Shown here: positions 13,666-22,249 of the stretch, in pieces | Position numbering within the stretch: position 1 is the stretch's first letter | How the letters are laid out: each line of letters begins with the position of its first letter | IMG/VR virus record: IMGVR_UViG_3300037961_005428 | Location: 32,500 to 96,499 of that record | Length of the DNA stretch: 64,000 nucleotides | Origin: a virus | Reading direction: 5' to 3' (one strand) | Notes under the pieces: model-generated | What the model was told of the DNA's origin: nothing | The model's database searches: none | The model's input: only the letters and a program-made list of their open reading frames with translations | Made by a program: the position numbers and the translations under genes

Positions 13666-14202
13666 ATGTCAAGCGGTAGCCAAAGCGTTGACCAAAGTGA
13701 AATTCGGCTCATGGGGCTTATCCTCATGCAGTCGCTAAATGTAGGACTTGCCATCGGTGTATTCAACGCCGGCATTTGGATTGATTTAGAGAGCACGATG
13801 CTGAATGCATTTACTTATGCGATGGGTGCGTTTTTCGTCCAAGGCATAGCGTATTACTTCTTCAAAATGTTCTTCCAACAGGGCATGGACGACAAGGCTC
13901 GCCAGTCCGAGATGGAGCGAGAGCGGCGCAACCGCTACCGGGCTATGGAGATGACTTTTGAGCGCCGCCGTCAAGACATGGAACTTCGCATGCAAGAGGC
14001 ACAACTTGAACAAGAGTTGCGCTGGATGGAAAACAACCCCGGAAAAATGCCACCGATGAGCCTTTCTGACCCTATTTCGCTTGACACTGGCAACTTTAAT
14101 CCCGAAAAGGGCGATAAGACCCTTTCATTGGGTGTCTCCTTTGACGAGGAGAAGCCACTCACCAATCGTGGGGCTGATGGCAAGTTCAAGAAGAAGGAGT
14201 GA
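13666..14202 (+). CDS. Membrane protein with coiled-coil tail (178 aa)
   Basis: Two hydrophobic segments, about residues 15-35 (LMGLILMQSLNVGLAIGVF) and 45-67 (AFTYAMGAFFVQGIAYYFF), should span the membrane. They are followed by a long charged helix (QSEMERERRNRYRAMEMTFE onward) that predicts a coiled coil to about residue 125, then a polar tail ending in KFKKKE. It may anchor an assembly at the membrane. The next genes encode another membrane protein and a GTPase, so the three may act together; this is inference from gene order. Confidence 0.75.
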   Translation: MSSGSQSVDQSEIRLMGLILMQSLNVGLAIGVFNAGIWIDLESTMLNAFTYAMGAFFVQGIAYYFFKMFFQQGMDDKARQSEMERERRNRYRAMEMTFERRRQDMELRMQEAQLEQELRWMENNPGKMPPMSLSDPISLDTGNFNPEKGDKTLSLGVSFDEEKPLTNRGADGKFKKKE

Positions 14203-14207
14203 GGCCT

Positions 14208-14444
14208 GTGGGCTGGCTGTTCAAAACGCCAAGTGATGATGCAACGGAGTCAACGCTTCGTGCTATTCACATGGCGAACACTTTGGACACCGCTTATGAG
14301 CGCACATGGGGCTGGGTTAAAACGGTCATTTTCTCGTTTATCAGCGCCCTGTCTATCAGTGCCTTTGAGTATCACAACGATTGGAGTTTTTGGGAGCATA
14401 CTGTTAACTGGCTTGCCAACGAGGTTATGGGTTGGTTTGAATGA
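14208..14444 (+). CDS. Small membrane protein (78 aa)
   Basis: I chose the GTG at 14208 because GGAG ends eight bases upstream; an upstream GTG at 14199 and an ATG at 14271 are alternatives. The chain has one probable membrane segment (WVKTVIFSFISALSISAF) followed by a Trp-rich amphipathic end (WSFWEHTVNWLANEVMGWF). Residues before it (ANTLDTAYERTWGWVK) are a faint echo of the AW-LK module. Its stop overlaps the GTPase ATG as ATGA, so the two are co-translated. Confidence 0.6.
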   Translation: MGWLFKTPSDDATESTLRAIHMANTLDTAYERTWGWVKTVIFSFISALSISAFEYHNDWSFWEHTVNWLANEVMGWFE

Positions 14445-15157
14445 GTGCAGCAGCGGGCTCTGCCATGGTGGGTGGCGTTATTTTTGCCAAGGAACTTTAC
14501 CATTATTGGGTTCCCCGCAGGGTCGGTGTGTATGGTCCACCGCTGGCTGGAAAGACAACGCTGGACAAATACTTGACCACGCCCGGTGAAATGGAAGACA
14601 TTCCTCTTGACAAGCGCACAACTCACACAAAGGTGCTTGGAAAATTCCTTCTTCCCCGTGCCAGTCGTAAGCGTGTGAAGTACAAGGGTGAAACTCGTGT
14701 GATTCATTCCGCAGATATGGGCGGCGAACAGCGGTTTTGGAACCTGTGGGTGGACGATATGGTCAATCGGGGCGTAGAAGCAGTGGTGTTCATGTTTGAT
14801 GACCGTGCAAATGCAGGTGGAGATACCACCGTTGACGCTGTTGGCGGCTTCAAATTCTTGGTGGACGCTCTCATTTACCGTCAATATCGCTATAGAAACC
14901 TACGAAGTTGGTTGAAAGGCAAGAAGTACACGCCCAAAGTCATTCTTTTGGTTGCTAACAAAGCCGATAAGTGGTGGGATGAGCAGGCAAATACGCTGTG
15001 GCAGCAGCAGCGTCTTGGAGAACATCGCATTTTTGACCCGTTTCGGGAAGACCTTATTCGTCTACAAAAGGCCGGTATACCTACACGAAGGGGTATGATG
15101 GCCACCCGAATTGGCTGGAATGTGGAAAATACGATGGTGGATTTGCTGTCAACATGA
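14441..15157 (+). CDS. Ras/Arf-superfamily small GTPase (238 aa)
   Basis: All core GTP-binding motifs are visible: P-loop GPPLAGKTT at residues 32-40, switch II DMGGEQRF at 92-99, and guanine-specificity NKAD at 173-176. The DxGGExRF form is like Arf/SRbeta-type GTPases. An N-terminal hydrophobic stretch (AAAGSAMVGGVIFA) may touch the membrane. The region between switch II and NKAD is about 80 residues, longer than in Ras, with an inserted basic segment (YRQYRYRNLRSWLKGKK). It sits between two membrane-protein genes and a zinc protein. Role unknown: membrane remodelling or assembly control are possibilities. Confidence 0.85.
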   Translation: MSAAAGSAMVGGVIFAKELYHYWVPRRVGVYGPPLAGKTTLDKYLTTPGEMEDIPLDKRTTHTKVLGKFLLPRASRKRVKYKGETRVIHSADMGGEQRFWNLWVDDMVNRGVEAVVFMFDDRANAGGDTTVDAVGGFKFLVDALIYRQYRYRNLRSWLKGKKYTPKVILLVANKADKWWDEQANTLWQQQRLGEHRIFDPFREDLIRLQKAGIPTRRGMMATRIGWNVENTMVDLLST

Positions 15158-15168
15158 GGTGAACGAAC

Positions 15169-16152
15169 ATGAATGGATTACGACGCTACGGGCAGGTCCC
15201 GCAACAGGGAAATGGCAACTTATACGCTCTTGACGCTAATCAAATGGCGGCTTTGTCGCAACAAGGGAGCCTTTCGCACGAACAATTGATTGAAATGCAA
15301 GGTGCGCAGCAAGGAATGCGAGAAGCGGCTGCAAAAAGCAACATTGAGGTGCCAAAAGTCAATTTTTACCCCAGTCGGCACCCCGATTCACGAAAAGCAC
15401 GCAAAAAAGACATCAAACAGGCCCGAAAACTGCTCAAACCGAGCAAAAGAAGCATTTTCAACCCCTTACGGTGGGTTGGAATGAAGTATCGGTACAACAA
15501 ATTGCATGAAAGGTGCGTTGTGGACGGCTGTGACTGCGTTGAACTCATCAAATACGACAATTTGTATGCTAAAATCTGTGATGAGGACACTGGAGAGAGC
15601 CTTTGGGACCTTTATTGGACAAATCCGGTCACAGGAGAGGTTCAAGCCTTCGTAGCGGCTGAAAATGTCACTGATGGGCGCAAAATGAGGGGTACATACT
15701 GCCCCGAACACCTTCATTTGTACCATTTATTGTGTAAATGGGAGGATGAGAACGACAAAGTGCGCCTTAACAGCAAATCCGGTATGCGAGAAATGGTCAA
15801 AAAGGGCGTTTCTACGGTCGCTGTACCCATTTCAATGGTCAAAAAGAAGGACAATACACCCCAATTTTTGGCCAAATATGAGCCTTTTTTCAAGCAATTA
15901 GAGCAGGATTCACGCCAAACAAGCGGTATTTCCATCCTTCATTACCAAAATCCGGTATCAAAAATGAATGATGTGACCATGATTGTGTTTGATTTGCGCA
16001 TTTTTCAGCAGGAATTAGGTCAAATTGACCAACAAAACCCGCCCAGCATCCTTGATGCAGTGGGTAAAATGGGTATTACCCTCCCCGATTCCCCACCTCT
16101 CCAACAGGTTGAAGAAGAGAATGGCCCTCAGTTTGGCCAAGGGCAGGCTTGA
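15169..16152 (+). CDS. Hypothetical protein with zinc-binding cysteines (327 aa)
   Basis: It starts MNGLRRYGQVPQQGNG behind GAGGTGAACGAAC. A Gln-rich N-terminus and a strongly basic helical part (KARKKDIKQARKLLKPSKR) lead to a CVVDGCDC knuckle near residue 117 and a TYCPEHLHLYH segment near residue 178, together a likely zinc site. The C-terminal third is alpha/beta-like and ends in a Gln/Glu-rich tail. It may be a DNA- or protein-binding component of the GTPase cluster. No known family. Confidence 0.7.
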   Translation: MNGLRRYGQVPQQGNGNLYALDANQMAALSQQGSLSHEQLIEMQGAQQGMREAAAKSNIEVPKVNFYPSRHPDSRKARKKDIKQARKLLKPSKRSIFNPLRWVGMKYRYNKLHERCVVDGCDCVELIKYDNLYAKICDEDTGESLWDLYWTNPVTGEVQAFVAAENVTDGRKMRGTYCPEHLHLYHLLCKWEDENDKVRLNSKSGMREMVKKGVSTVAVPISMVKKKDNTPQFLAKYEPFFKQLEQDSRQTSGISILHYQNPVSKMNDVTMIVFDLRIFQQELGQIDQQNPPSILDAVGKMGITLPDSPPLQQVEEENGPQFGQGQA

Positions 16153-16166
16153 AAGCAGGTGAAAAC

Positions 16167-16796
16167 ATGTTATTCGGAAACAATCAACAGCAAAGCGGTG
16201 CACTGAACCTTGGTGCGCCAGCCAATACTCCACAACAGCCCTTCCAATTCGGTCAGCAGCCGCCCAGTGCCATGCAAAACTTTGGCCAAAGTGCGTTTGG
16301 TGGCAGTATGATGCAGGGTATGGGTATGAATCCGGGCATGATGCAGCAACCCGTGGCCCCGCCCAGTGAAACTGAAATTCAATTGGCACTCATGCGCTCT
16401 GTCGCACCTATGGACAGATTCGTGGCATCAGCCCAAATGGCCACGCTTGTGCAGATGCTGAACGACCTTGTTAGTTTCTCAGTGCTGGAAGTGATGAAAA
16501 ACGCCACTTTTGTCATCAACGAGGACGATGGTACCATGAAATTGGATGTTACTTCACTGCCTTCCAACCTTCAAACCATGAGTGCGGAGAATGTCACCAA
16601 TCAATTTAACCAACTTCAAAGCACCAGTCAGCAAAACATCCAGCAAATGGAGATGCAGCAGCAACAAATCCTTGCTATGGCTCAGCAATCGCTGATGGGT
16701 GGGGCACTTGCAGCGGCTATGGCTGACGAAGGTATGATGCAAAAGGTGGGTGGCGGAGTTGGCTCCTTCGCTCGTAGTATGTTGGGAGGACGATGA
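16167..16796 (+). CDS. Gln/Met-rich helical protein (209 aa)
   Basis: The ATG at 16167 (MLFGNNQQQSGALN) follows AGCAGGTGAAAAC; an in-frame TTG upstream is less likely. Residues 1-60 are Gln/Gly/Met-rich and disordered. The middle contains helices (LMRSVAPMDRFVASAQMATL) and a beta pair. The end is again Gln-rich, with GGALAAAMADEGMMQKVGGG. Low-complexity ends around a folded core are typical of structural or assembly proteins. Function unknown. Confidence 0.7.
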   Translation: MLFGNNQQQSGALNLGAPANTPQQPFQFGQQPPSAMQNFGQSAFGGSMMQGMGMNPGMMQQPVAPPSETEIQLALMRSVAPMDRFVASAQMATLVQMLNDLVSFSVLEVMKNATFVINEDDGTMKLDVTSLPSNLQTMSAENVTNQFNQLQSTSQQNIQQMEMQQQQILAMAQQSLMGGALAAAMADEGMMQKVGGGVGSFARSMLGGR

Positions 16797-16797
16797 T

Positions 16798-17049
16798 ATG
16801 GTAGATAGTGGTATACCGGGATTTTACTATGGCTTTGCCATGTCAACACGCGACATTTTTGCCCCAAAGAAGAGCGTCATTGTAGATATGGTGATGGTAC
16901 AGGTTTTGACCATCATCGTCACCCTTTCACTGGTGTTGTTGACGGGCTCGGGTAAGTTGTCTTCGGACACAATGGCTTACATGATGGGAGCCATGATGGG
17001 TGCGATTTTGCTTGCTACGGGGATTTACACCCGTATTTCACAACAATAG
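16798..17049 (+). CDS. Small membrane protein (83 aa)
   Basis: The ATG at 16798 (MVDSGIPGFYYGFAM) comes after GGGAGGACGATGAT. Two hydrophobic segments are visible, IVDMVMVQVLTIIVTLSLVL and YMMGAMMGAILLATGIY, giving a hairpin membrane protein. Size and topology recall holins, but no other lysis gene is recognised nearby, so that is only one option. It is convergent with the following minus-strand gene, with no bases between the two stops. Confidence 0.7.
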   Translation: MVDSGIPGFYYGFAMSTRDIFAPKKSVIVDMVMVQVLTIIVTLSLVLLTGSGKLSSDTMAYMMGAMMGAILLATGIYTRISQQ

Positions 17050-17301
17050 TCACCACTTGTCTTGTGGACAGGTGGATGATTTGAGCGAGGCTTTTGCTCG
17101 CATGAAGCATCCACAGTCTTTGCACCGTGTACCTGTCCAACTTGGGCACTCTTGACAGATAGCGAGTCTGCGACTCCGCTCTTCGGGACTTACTTTTCGT
17201 CGCAAAGCCACATCTCTTGCGGCCTTTGATAGCGAAACAGCCGTCTCCTTTGTCATCGGGATTCCGGCGACTTTGACATCCATTTTGGGCAGTCTTGGCA
17301 C
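17050..17301 (-). CDS. Lone minus-strand zinc-ribbon protein (83 aa)
   Basis: This is a single gene against the surrounding direction. A GTG at 17301 has GAGG eight bases upstream; an ATG at 17283 is the alternative. The C-terminal half reads RLAICQECPSW, then CKDCGCFMRAKASLKSSTCP, ending DKW: a three-knuckle zinc ribbon of a type I recognise from many phages (a CxxC, CxxCGC, C-P arrangement). The N-terminal part is a basic helix. Family function is not established. Its isolation and orientation suggest a separately regulated or transferred cassette. Confidence 0.75.
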   Translation of the reverse strand: MPRLPKMDVKVAGIPMTKETAVSLSKAARDVALRRKVSPEERSRRLAICQECPSWTGTRCKDCGCFMRAKASLKSSTCPQDKW

Positions 17302-17359
17302 AGTGTTTCCTCGCTGTTCTTTCCTAAAGGCTTATCGTTGGGCGTAGCATGGACCACGC

Positions 17360-18070
17360 ATGGGAGGTCGGCAGACCAAGCGTTCTTGCCCTTTTTGCCA
17401 AGACCCCGACCGTGACAAACTTGAGATGAGCATTGCTCAAGGCATCGCTGATGTTCGCACCATGGACCGCGATAAAGGCTGGCGGGCCAACACGGCAGAA
17501 CGCCACATGAGAAACCACGCTGGTGAAAATTTAGAAGGTTCCAACTATCGCTGCGTGATATGCACGGACGACCACCGAAGCATGTACGAAGTCGCTTATT
17601 TTGACGAGGGCATGACCACCGAAGAGATTGCCCAAGAGTTGAATTGCAGTGAGGCTACAGTCTACAAGCACATGAAAGAGCACTTCCAGCCCATCGTCAA
17701 GCAAAGTGCATCGGCTATTGTGTCCATTAAGGTGGGTCAAGAGGCTGATATCCTGCGACACAACACTGAGCGCCTCAATGAAAAGTTGTCTCGCTACATG
17801 GACGAGGTCAGCATCCACGATGACGGGGCTGTTTCGGACATGGTTAAGTTGAGCAAAGAGATTCGTGAGTCCATCAAGGACTTGACTTCGTTCCAAAAGG
17901 CGTGGGTTGAACCCGAGGAGAAAATGGTCGCAAACACCATCAACATCCTCAAAGTTGAAATGGCGAAAGAAAGTCCCGATACTTGGAAGCGTGTCAAAGA
18001 AGCCTTGCTCACACAGGAAGGCGACGAAATTGACATCAGCGGCATGTTAGAGCAGGAGGATAGCGCATGA
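17360..18070 (+). CDS. Candidate terminase small subunit (236 aa)
   Basis: N-terminal CPFCQDPDRD and a CVICTDDH segment near residue 65 could bind zinc. Residues 84-108 (MTTEEIAQELNCSEATVYKH) form a clear helix-turn-helix, followed by a long helical region with a probable coiled coil (HNTERLNEKLSRYMDEV) to the acidic end. DNA-binding HTH plus oligomerising helix plus position upstream of the large terminase fits a small terminase that selects viral DNA for packaging. Three genes lie between them, so the assignment is probable and not certain. Its stop overlaps the next ATG. Confidence 0.65.
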   Translation: MGGRQTKRSCPFCQDPDRDKLEMSIAQGIADVRTMDRDKGWRANTAERHMRNHAGENLEGSNYRCVICTDDHRSMYEVAYFDEGMTTEEIAQELNCSEATVYKHMKEHFQPIVKQSASAIVSIKVGQEADILRHNTERLNEKLSRYMDEVSIHDDGAVSDMVKLSKEIRESIKDLTSFQKAWVEPEEKMVANTINILKVEMAKESPDTWKRVKEALLTQEGDEIDISGMLEQEDSA

Positions 18071-19119
18071 CCAGTAGCATGGGTACCGGCACTGACACCC
18101 GCATGTACTCCCCTCGGTCCGAATCGGACCACCTGTACTCGGACGGTGAAGACTACCGACACGGTAAGGGCTCGCCCGAACACGAGGACGAGATGAAAGA
18201 CAAGAAAATGAAGGAGAAGGAGGAGCGTGTCAAGACCCGTGAACTCCCCCATCTCAAGTTCAACATTGAATCGGCCGAGCAGGACATGGGTATGCCTGCT
18301 CCTATGCCGATGGACGAGCCACAAGAGGACATGATGGAAGAAACGCCCATGGCTCAGCAGGGTGAACTTAGCGCTCTTACCGGTTCTCCGGGCACCGGCT
18401 CACCCGAAGCCAGCATTAGTTTTGGTGCACAGGCGCTCAGCCCGTATGGTCAGCAGACCATCATGGCCAGCGAGCCGATGGACATCGCTTTCCAACTGCT
18501 CAAGCGAGATGGCGACTTCTCCACTCAGCCGTTCAAGGCTCCCCCCGGTGGCCGCTCTCGTCAAAAACAAGCAACATCCATGCGTGCTAAGCGACAGGCT
18601 CGCACACTCAGCCCTCGCACGGAAAAGGGTGGCATGGTTAATGCTGATAAAGCCGTTGAGATGTCTCACCTTGGCATTGATACCAAGCAACCCCTGCGTT
18701 TGTTCCCCGACAAATACCGTCAAAGCCTTGGTACTCGGGCCATGCAGGCCAATCGTGGTAACATTGCGCTCCCCTATCAAGGGCACAACATTGAGCGCCG
18801 CACTCCTTTCAAGCCCATGACCATGAAGTCCGAACTTCAAGAAGTGCAAATGCTTCTCAAGTCGGCTTCGGGCTACCTTCACCTCAGTCAATTGCGCAAC
18901 ATTCTGCGAGACTTGAAGCGAGCCATCGCTCGCAAGGAGTCAGCCAAGAAAGCGCCGCCGTCCGGCAAAGGCACTTCCAAAGAAGGCGAGGCTGGGCACC
19001 GTGATGGTGAAACCACTCAGCCCCAAGGGCGCACTGACAATGTAGAGGCTGATGAGTTCCGTTCTGCCGGTGCCTCCGGTCACCAGTTTGTGAGCAGGGG
19101 TAGCGGGAGGACGGCTTGA
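18067..19119 (+). CDS. Disordered charged protein with internal AW-LK-like module (350 aa)
   Basis: The N-terminal 60 residues are extremely charged (EHEDEMKDKKMKEKEERVK). Met/Pro-rich segments follow. At about residues 137-148 lies PMDIAFQLLKRD, the shared module with Trp replaced by Phe, inside the chain. The last third has a helical stretch (ELQEVQMLLKSASGYLHLSQ) and a polar, Lys/Gly-rich tail. No enzyme motif. It probably belongs to the head or packaging set because it lies between the small and large terminase genes. Confidence 0.7.
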   Translation: MTSSMGTGTDTRMYSPRSESDHLYSDGEDYRHGKGSPEHEDEMKDKKMKEKEERVKTRELPHLKFNIESAEQDMGMPAPMPMDEPQEDMMEETPMAQQGELSALTGSPGTGSPEASISFGAQALSPYGQQTIMASEPMDIAFQLLKRDGDFSTQPFKAPPGGRSRQKQATSMRAKRQARTLSPRTEKGGMVNADKAVEMSHLGIDTKQPLRLFPDKYRQSLGTRAMQANRGNIALPYQGHNIERRTPFKPMTMKSELQEVQMLLKSASGYLHLSQLRNILRDLKRAIARKESAKKAPPSGKGTSKEGEAGHRDGETTQPQGRTDNVEADEFRSAGASGHQFVSRGSGRTA

Positions 19120-21308
19120 TGTTCCGTGTTCACTACTCGTCGGACTCACTGGCCAAGAGCCGTGGCGGGTTTGACATTGTGGACACGCTTCACCGCACAT
19201 GGAACCTCATGAAGCAGCAGATGGTGCTTCGCAAGTCCTACGGCCTGTACCACATTGGCGAGGATGAGACGCACCCGATTCGCCACTGGGCACCCGAAGA
19301 AGCATTCAATCCACCCGAAGACATTGGTTGGTACGACCAGTTTGAGGGGCCCGAAGGCATGCGGGCGCACCACCCGCCGTTTGGCCACGATTTCAAAACC
19401 GGCCGCCTCCTTCATCGCACTCGCAACGGGCAAACTGTTCCCGAAAGCGCCCACCCGCTTGACTACATGATGGGGCACATGCATCACAAAGTGCGAGAAC
19501 ATTTCATTAAAAACGGTGTTAATCCGGACGCTACGGTTGAAAGTGGTGAGCCTATTTGGTCAATGGACCATGTCAAACACATGTTCAATCACGCTATCAA
19601 CATACACAACAAGACTGGAGATAACCTCCCTAATGTAAACAGTGTGCTATGGCGATTGAACACCACGAGCGGGTTTGACGGGGACAGTGTCGGCAGTGAA
19701 CGACAGGCCACAACGGATGATGGCCGACCAATTAACTACTCCACGAACATGGGGAACATGCACGATTTAGAGGGCGCTGACAAAGGAATGTGGATTGATG
19801 GTGGTGTCCATCCCATGTATAAGGACACGGCCCGAGTAGCGCAATTCACTTTTGACATGTACGAAAAACTGCTCGGCATCCCTATGCCGAAGGTTGATGA
19901 CTTTGCTTACCTCACCAGTTCCAAAGTCCCTCTTCAGAGCATGACTTTTGGACGAGTTCGTCCGTTGAGGCGGGAAGAGGCTGAGGAGCATTTTGGCGAA
20001 GGTGGAAGCGGTATGATTCCCGGTCACAAGTCGGGGAAAGTTGTTGAAAATTATCACCCGCTGGATGTAGCGCACTTTGCTCCCAAGGCGTTGTTTGCTA
20101 CTCCGACACGAAACTTGGGGGCTAAGCAACGAGCCCAAGGTGAAGATTCGGCTGAAATCGCATCTCGTGCTAACGAAATTATCCGAGAACTTGGCGAAAT
20201 CGGCATTAACATCACTCCCGAAGAAGCCATGCAATACGCAGCCATGCCCATTTCACAATTCTTGATTGGTGGGACGGGACACCAAGTGAAGGCCGGCTCA
20301 CGAGCACCAGCCATTTTGAGAGGAGTGGCAGCATCACTTGGCGTGGATATGGAGTCGGGTATGTATAAACGGGTTCGGGATTCAATTGGAACTCGCAGAG
20401 GCGCTTCAAAGAACAGAGGACTTTCTCGCTCTCGTGATTTGTACGCTATCCCTTGGGTGCACTCACTTAACCTCCTTGCATCGGGTCAAGCCGAGAATCA
20501 ACAGGATGCTTGGATGCAGGCACTTGACAACTTTCGCAACGCAGACTACGACCACAAAGACCATGCTTATGACGAGGCAAACCACGACGCATACCTCCAA
20601 TTCGTCAATGCGTTCCGTAATACCGACGGACATAGAGGACAAGTGTCTCAAATCACTGGTAAACTCCCCGAGGCTCACAAAGACCATCCTCATCACGACA
20701 TTCACTCGTCTGTACCTCCACATTGGGAGGGGCATGTACACGCTCTGCCAGCAGGAATTTCGCCAACGGCTGACCGGGTACAGGAAGTCACTGCCAACAT
20801 GCTGGCGCAAAATAGAAGAGAGGAGCCACCCCGTAAACGAGCCATGGAGGATGCCGCCGCTGCTCCTGTCAGTATGGAAGAACTTCAAGCGGCTCGCTCT
20901 CAATTGAACAACCCTTCGCAGCGCGTAAGGGAGGCTTCTGCGGTCTTACCCCAGCCGACTTATGACCTTGAAGGCAATCAAGGGGTATCTCGCCAACAAC
21001 GATTGGACGACGGTAGCATCATCACTTCTTCTGAAGAGCGCACGGTTAGCGACCTGCTCAAGACCATGGAGCGCATTCAATTCAAAGAAGCAAGTCAAGA
21101 CGCTGTGGTCAAATCACTGGCCCAGTATCGGTCCCGAATCACCAAGGCTGACGATGTCAGTGCCGTAGCCAAATCGCTCGGCATCAGCGTGATGGATGTT
21201 CACGGCATCTACCACTCACACGGCGATTGGCACCGTGTGGCAAGCGACTGGAATGTCGGTCCCGAAATCGTCAAGGCGGTCAAGGTCACCTTTGGGGGTG
21301 GCGCTTGA
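19119..21308 (+). CDS. Large hypothetical protein upstream of terminase (729 aa)
   Basis: The ATG at 19119 overlaps the previous stop as TGATG. VDTLHRTWNLMKQQM near residues 18-32 is a divergent form of the AW-LK module. The body is rich in His, Asn, Asp and Gly with few hydrophobic runs. The C-terminal 70 residues look like two helical DNA-binding repeats (VSAVAKSLGISVMDVHGIYH, then DWHRVASDWNVGPEIVKA), reminiscent of helix-turn-helix units. It may be a packaged or head-associated protein. Family not recognised. Confidence 0.7.
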   Translation: MFRVHYSSDSLAKSRGGFDIVDTLHRTWNLMKQQMVLRKSYGLYHIGEDETHPIRHWAPEEAFNPPEDIGWYDQFEGPEGMRAHHPPFGHDFKTGRLLHRTRNGQTVPESAHPLDYMMGHMHHKVREHFIKNGVNPDATVESGEPIWSMDHVKHMFNHAINIHNKTGDNLPNVNSVLWRLNTTSGFDGDSVGSERQATTDDGRPINYSTNMGNMHDLEGADKGMWIDGGVHPMYKDTARVAQFTFDMYEKLLGIPMPKVDDFAYLTSSKVPLQSMTFGRVRPLRREEAEEHFGEGGSGMIPGHKSGKVVENYHPLDVAHFAPKALFATPTRNLGAKQRAQGEDSAEIASRANEIIRELGEIGINITPEEAMQYAAMPISQFLIGGTGHQVKAGSRAPAILRGVAASLGVDMESGMYKRVRDSIGTRRGASKNRGLSRSRDLYAIPWVHSLNLLASGQAENQQDAWMQALDNFRNADYDHKDHAYDEANHDAYLQFVNAFRNTDGHRGQVSQITGKLPEAHKDHPHHDIHSSVPPHWEGHVHALPAGISPTADRVQEVTANMLAQNRREEPPRKRAMEDAAAAPVSMEELQAARSQLNNPSQRVREASAVLPQPTYDLEGNQGVSRQQRLDDGSIITSSEERTVSDLLKTMERIQFKEASQDAVVKSLAQYRSRITKADDVSAVAKSLGISVMDVHGIYHSHGDWHRVASDWNVGPEIVKAVKVTFGGGA

Positions 21309-22249
21309 TGGAAGGTGAAGTGTTGGTCAAAGCCCGCCCTCGTCTTCAATACAACATGAGTGGTCAGCCCAGCATGTATTTTGAACGAGACGGCCGTGGC
21401 GAAAGTGCTACCCCAACAAAGCGTGAGCGTTTAGCCGGACTTGCTGGCGGATTAGTTGGCGTAATGGGCGGGCTTACAGGTAAGCATCGTAGCCTTGGCA
21501 GTTTGTTGGGTAGCATGTACGCTGGCAAAGTCCAAGGTGAAGGCATTGGTCGTGGTCTTGCTGGTAAAACTGTTTCCCGAGCACGGCGTGCAGAATTGAA
21601 GGAGCAGGAGGACCGACTTGCAGCAGAGGCTCAAAAAGAAGGTCAGCGGAGATTTAGAGAAAGGCGACCAATTGGCATCCGTGCTCGCAACGCTCGCATG
21701 CTCGCTGCCGAAGATGAGGCGTTAGCACGAGCGGGTTCGGCGGAAGAAGAATTGCGAGCCTCGCAAGCGGCTTCTAAACGAATGGGTAAAATTGGTAGAG
21801 ACTTCCGAGTAGCGCAGAATAAAGCGGAGCGTAGAGCGGTTAGCCGAGAAGACATGTCAAGGGCTCGTGCACTACGGGGTATGAGTCCGGCGCAAATAGA
21901 GCGGTTTAAAGAACTGGACTCAGCGGGTCTTGAAAGGTTACAAGCGATTGCTGGCATATTGGATGAAACGGTAAATCCGTACGCTCAAATCAACCCAACT
22001 GTAGGAGAAATGAATCAGCAGCAAGTTCCTCAAGGAACAGTTCAACCGCTGCAATTCGGCCCGGGCGCTCAAATGACTTTGCAGGCAGGTGAAGAGATTA
22101 CACCGGAGCATGCTGACCACAATAATGAAGGCTTGACAACTCAACTCGGACTGGATATTGCTGACGAGCAAGAAAAGGAGTCGGAACAAACCATGGGGTT
22201 GGGACAGTCTGAGTTTGGTAACCTTTTGGGCAGGATGGGGCCACAATGA
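21308..22249 (+). CDS. Hypothetical Arg/Ala/Glu-rich protein (313 aa)
   Basis: The ATG at 21308 overlaps the upstream stop (TGATG). A short Gly-rich hydrophobic part near residues 40-70 (RLAGLAGGLVGVMGGLTG) precedes a long, strongly charged helical region (EQEDRLAAEAQKEGQRRFRE and onward) with coiled-coil potential. The C-terminus is acidic. It ends four bases into the large terminase start (ATGA), so the two are translated together. It may help packaging or head assembly. Confidence 0.7.
   Translation: MEGEVLVKARPRLQYNMSGQPSMYFERDGRGESATPTKRERLAGLAGGLVGVMGGLTGKHRSLGSLLGSMYAGKVQGEGIGRGLAGKTVSRARRAELKEQEDRLAAEAQKEGQRRFRERRPIGIRARNARMLAAEDEALARAGSAEEELRASQAASKRMGKIGRDFRVAQNKAERRAVSREDMSRARALRGMSPAQIERFKELDSAGLERLQAIAGILDETVNPYAQINPTVGEMNQQQVPQGTVQPLQFGPGAQMTLQAGEEITPEHADHNNEGLTTQLGLDIADEQEKESEQTMGLGQSEFGNLLGRMGPQ

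Noticed and set aside
16798-17049. Holin assignment for the two-span membrane protein
   Set aside because: Topology fits but no endolysin or other lysis gene was seen nearby, so the name is not supported.
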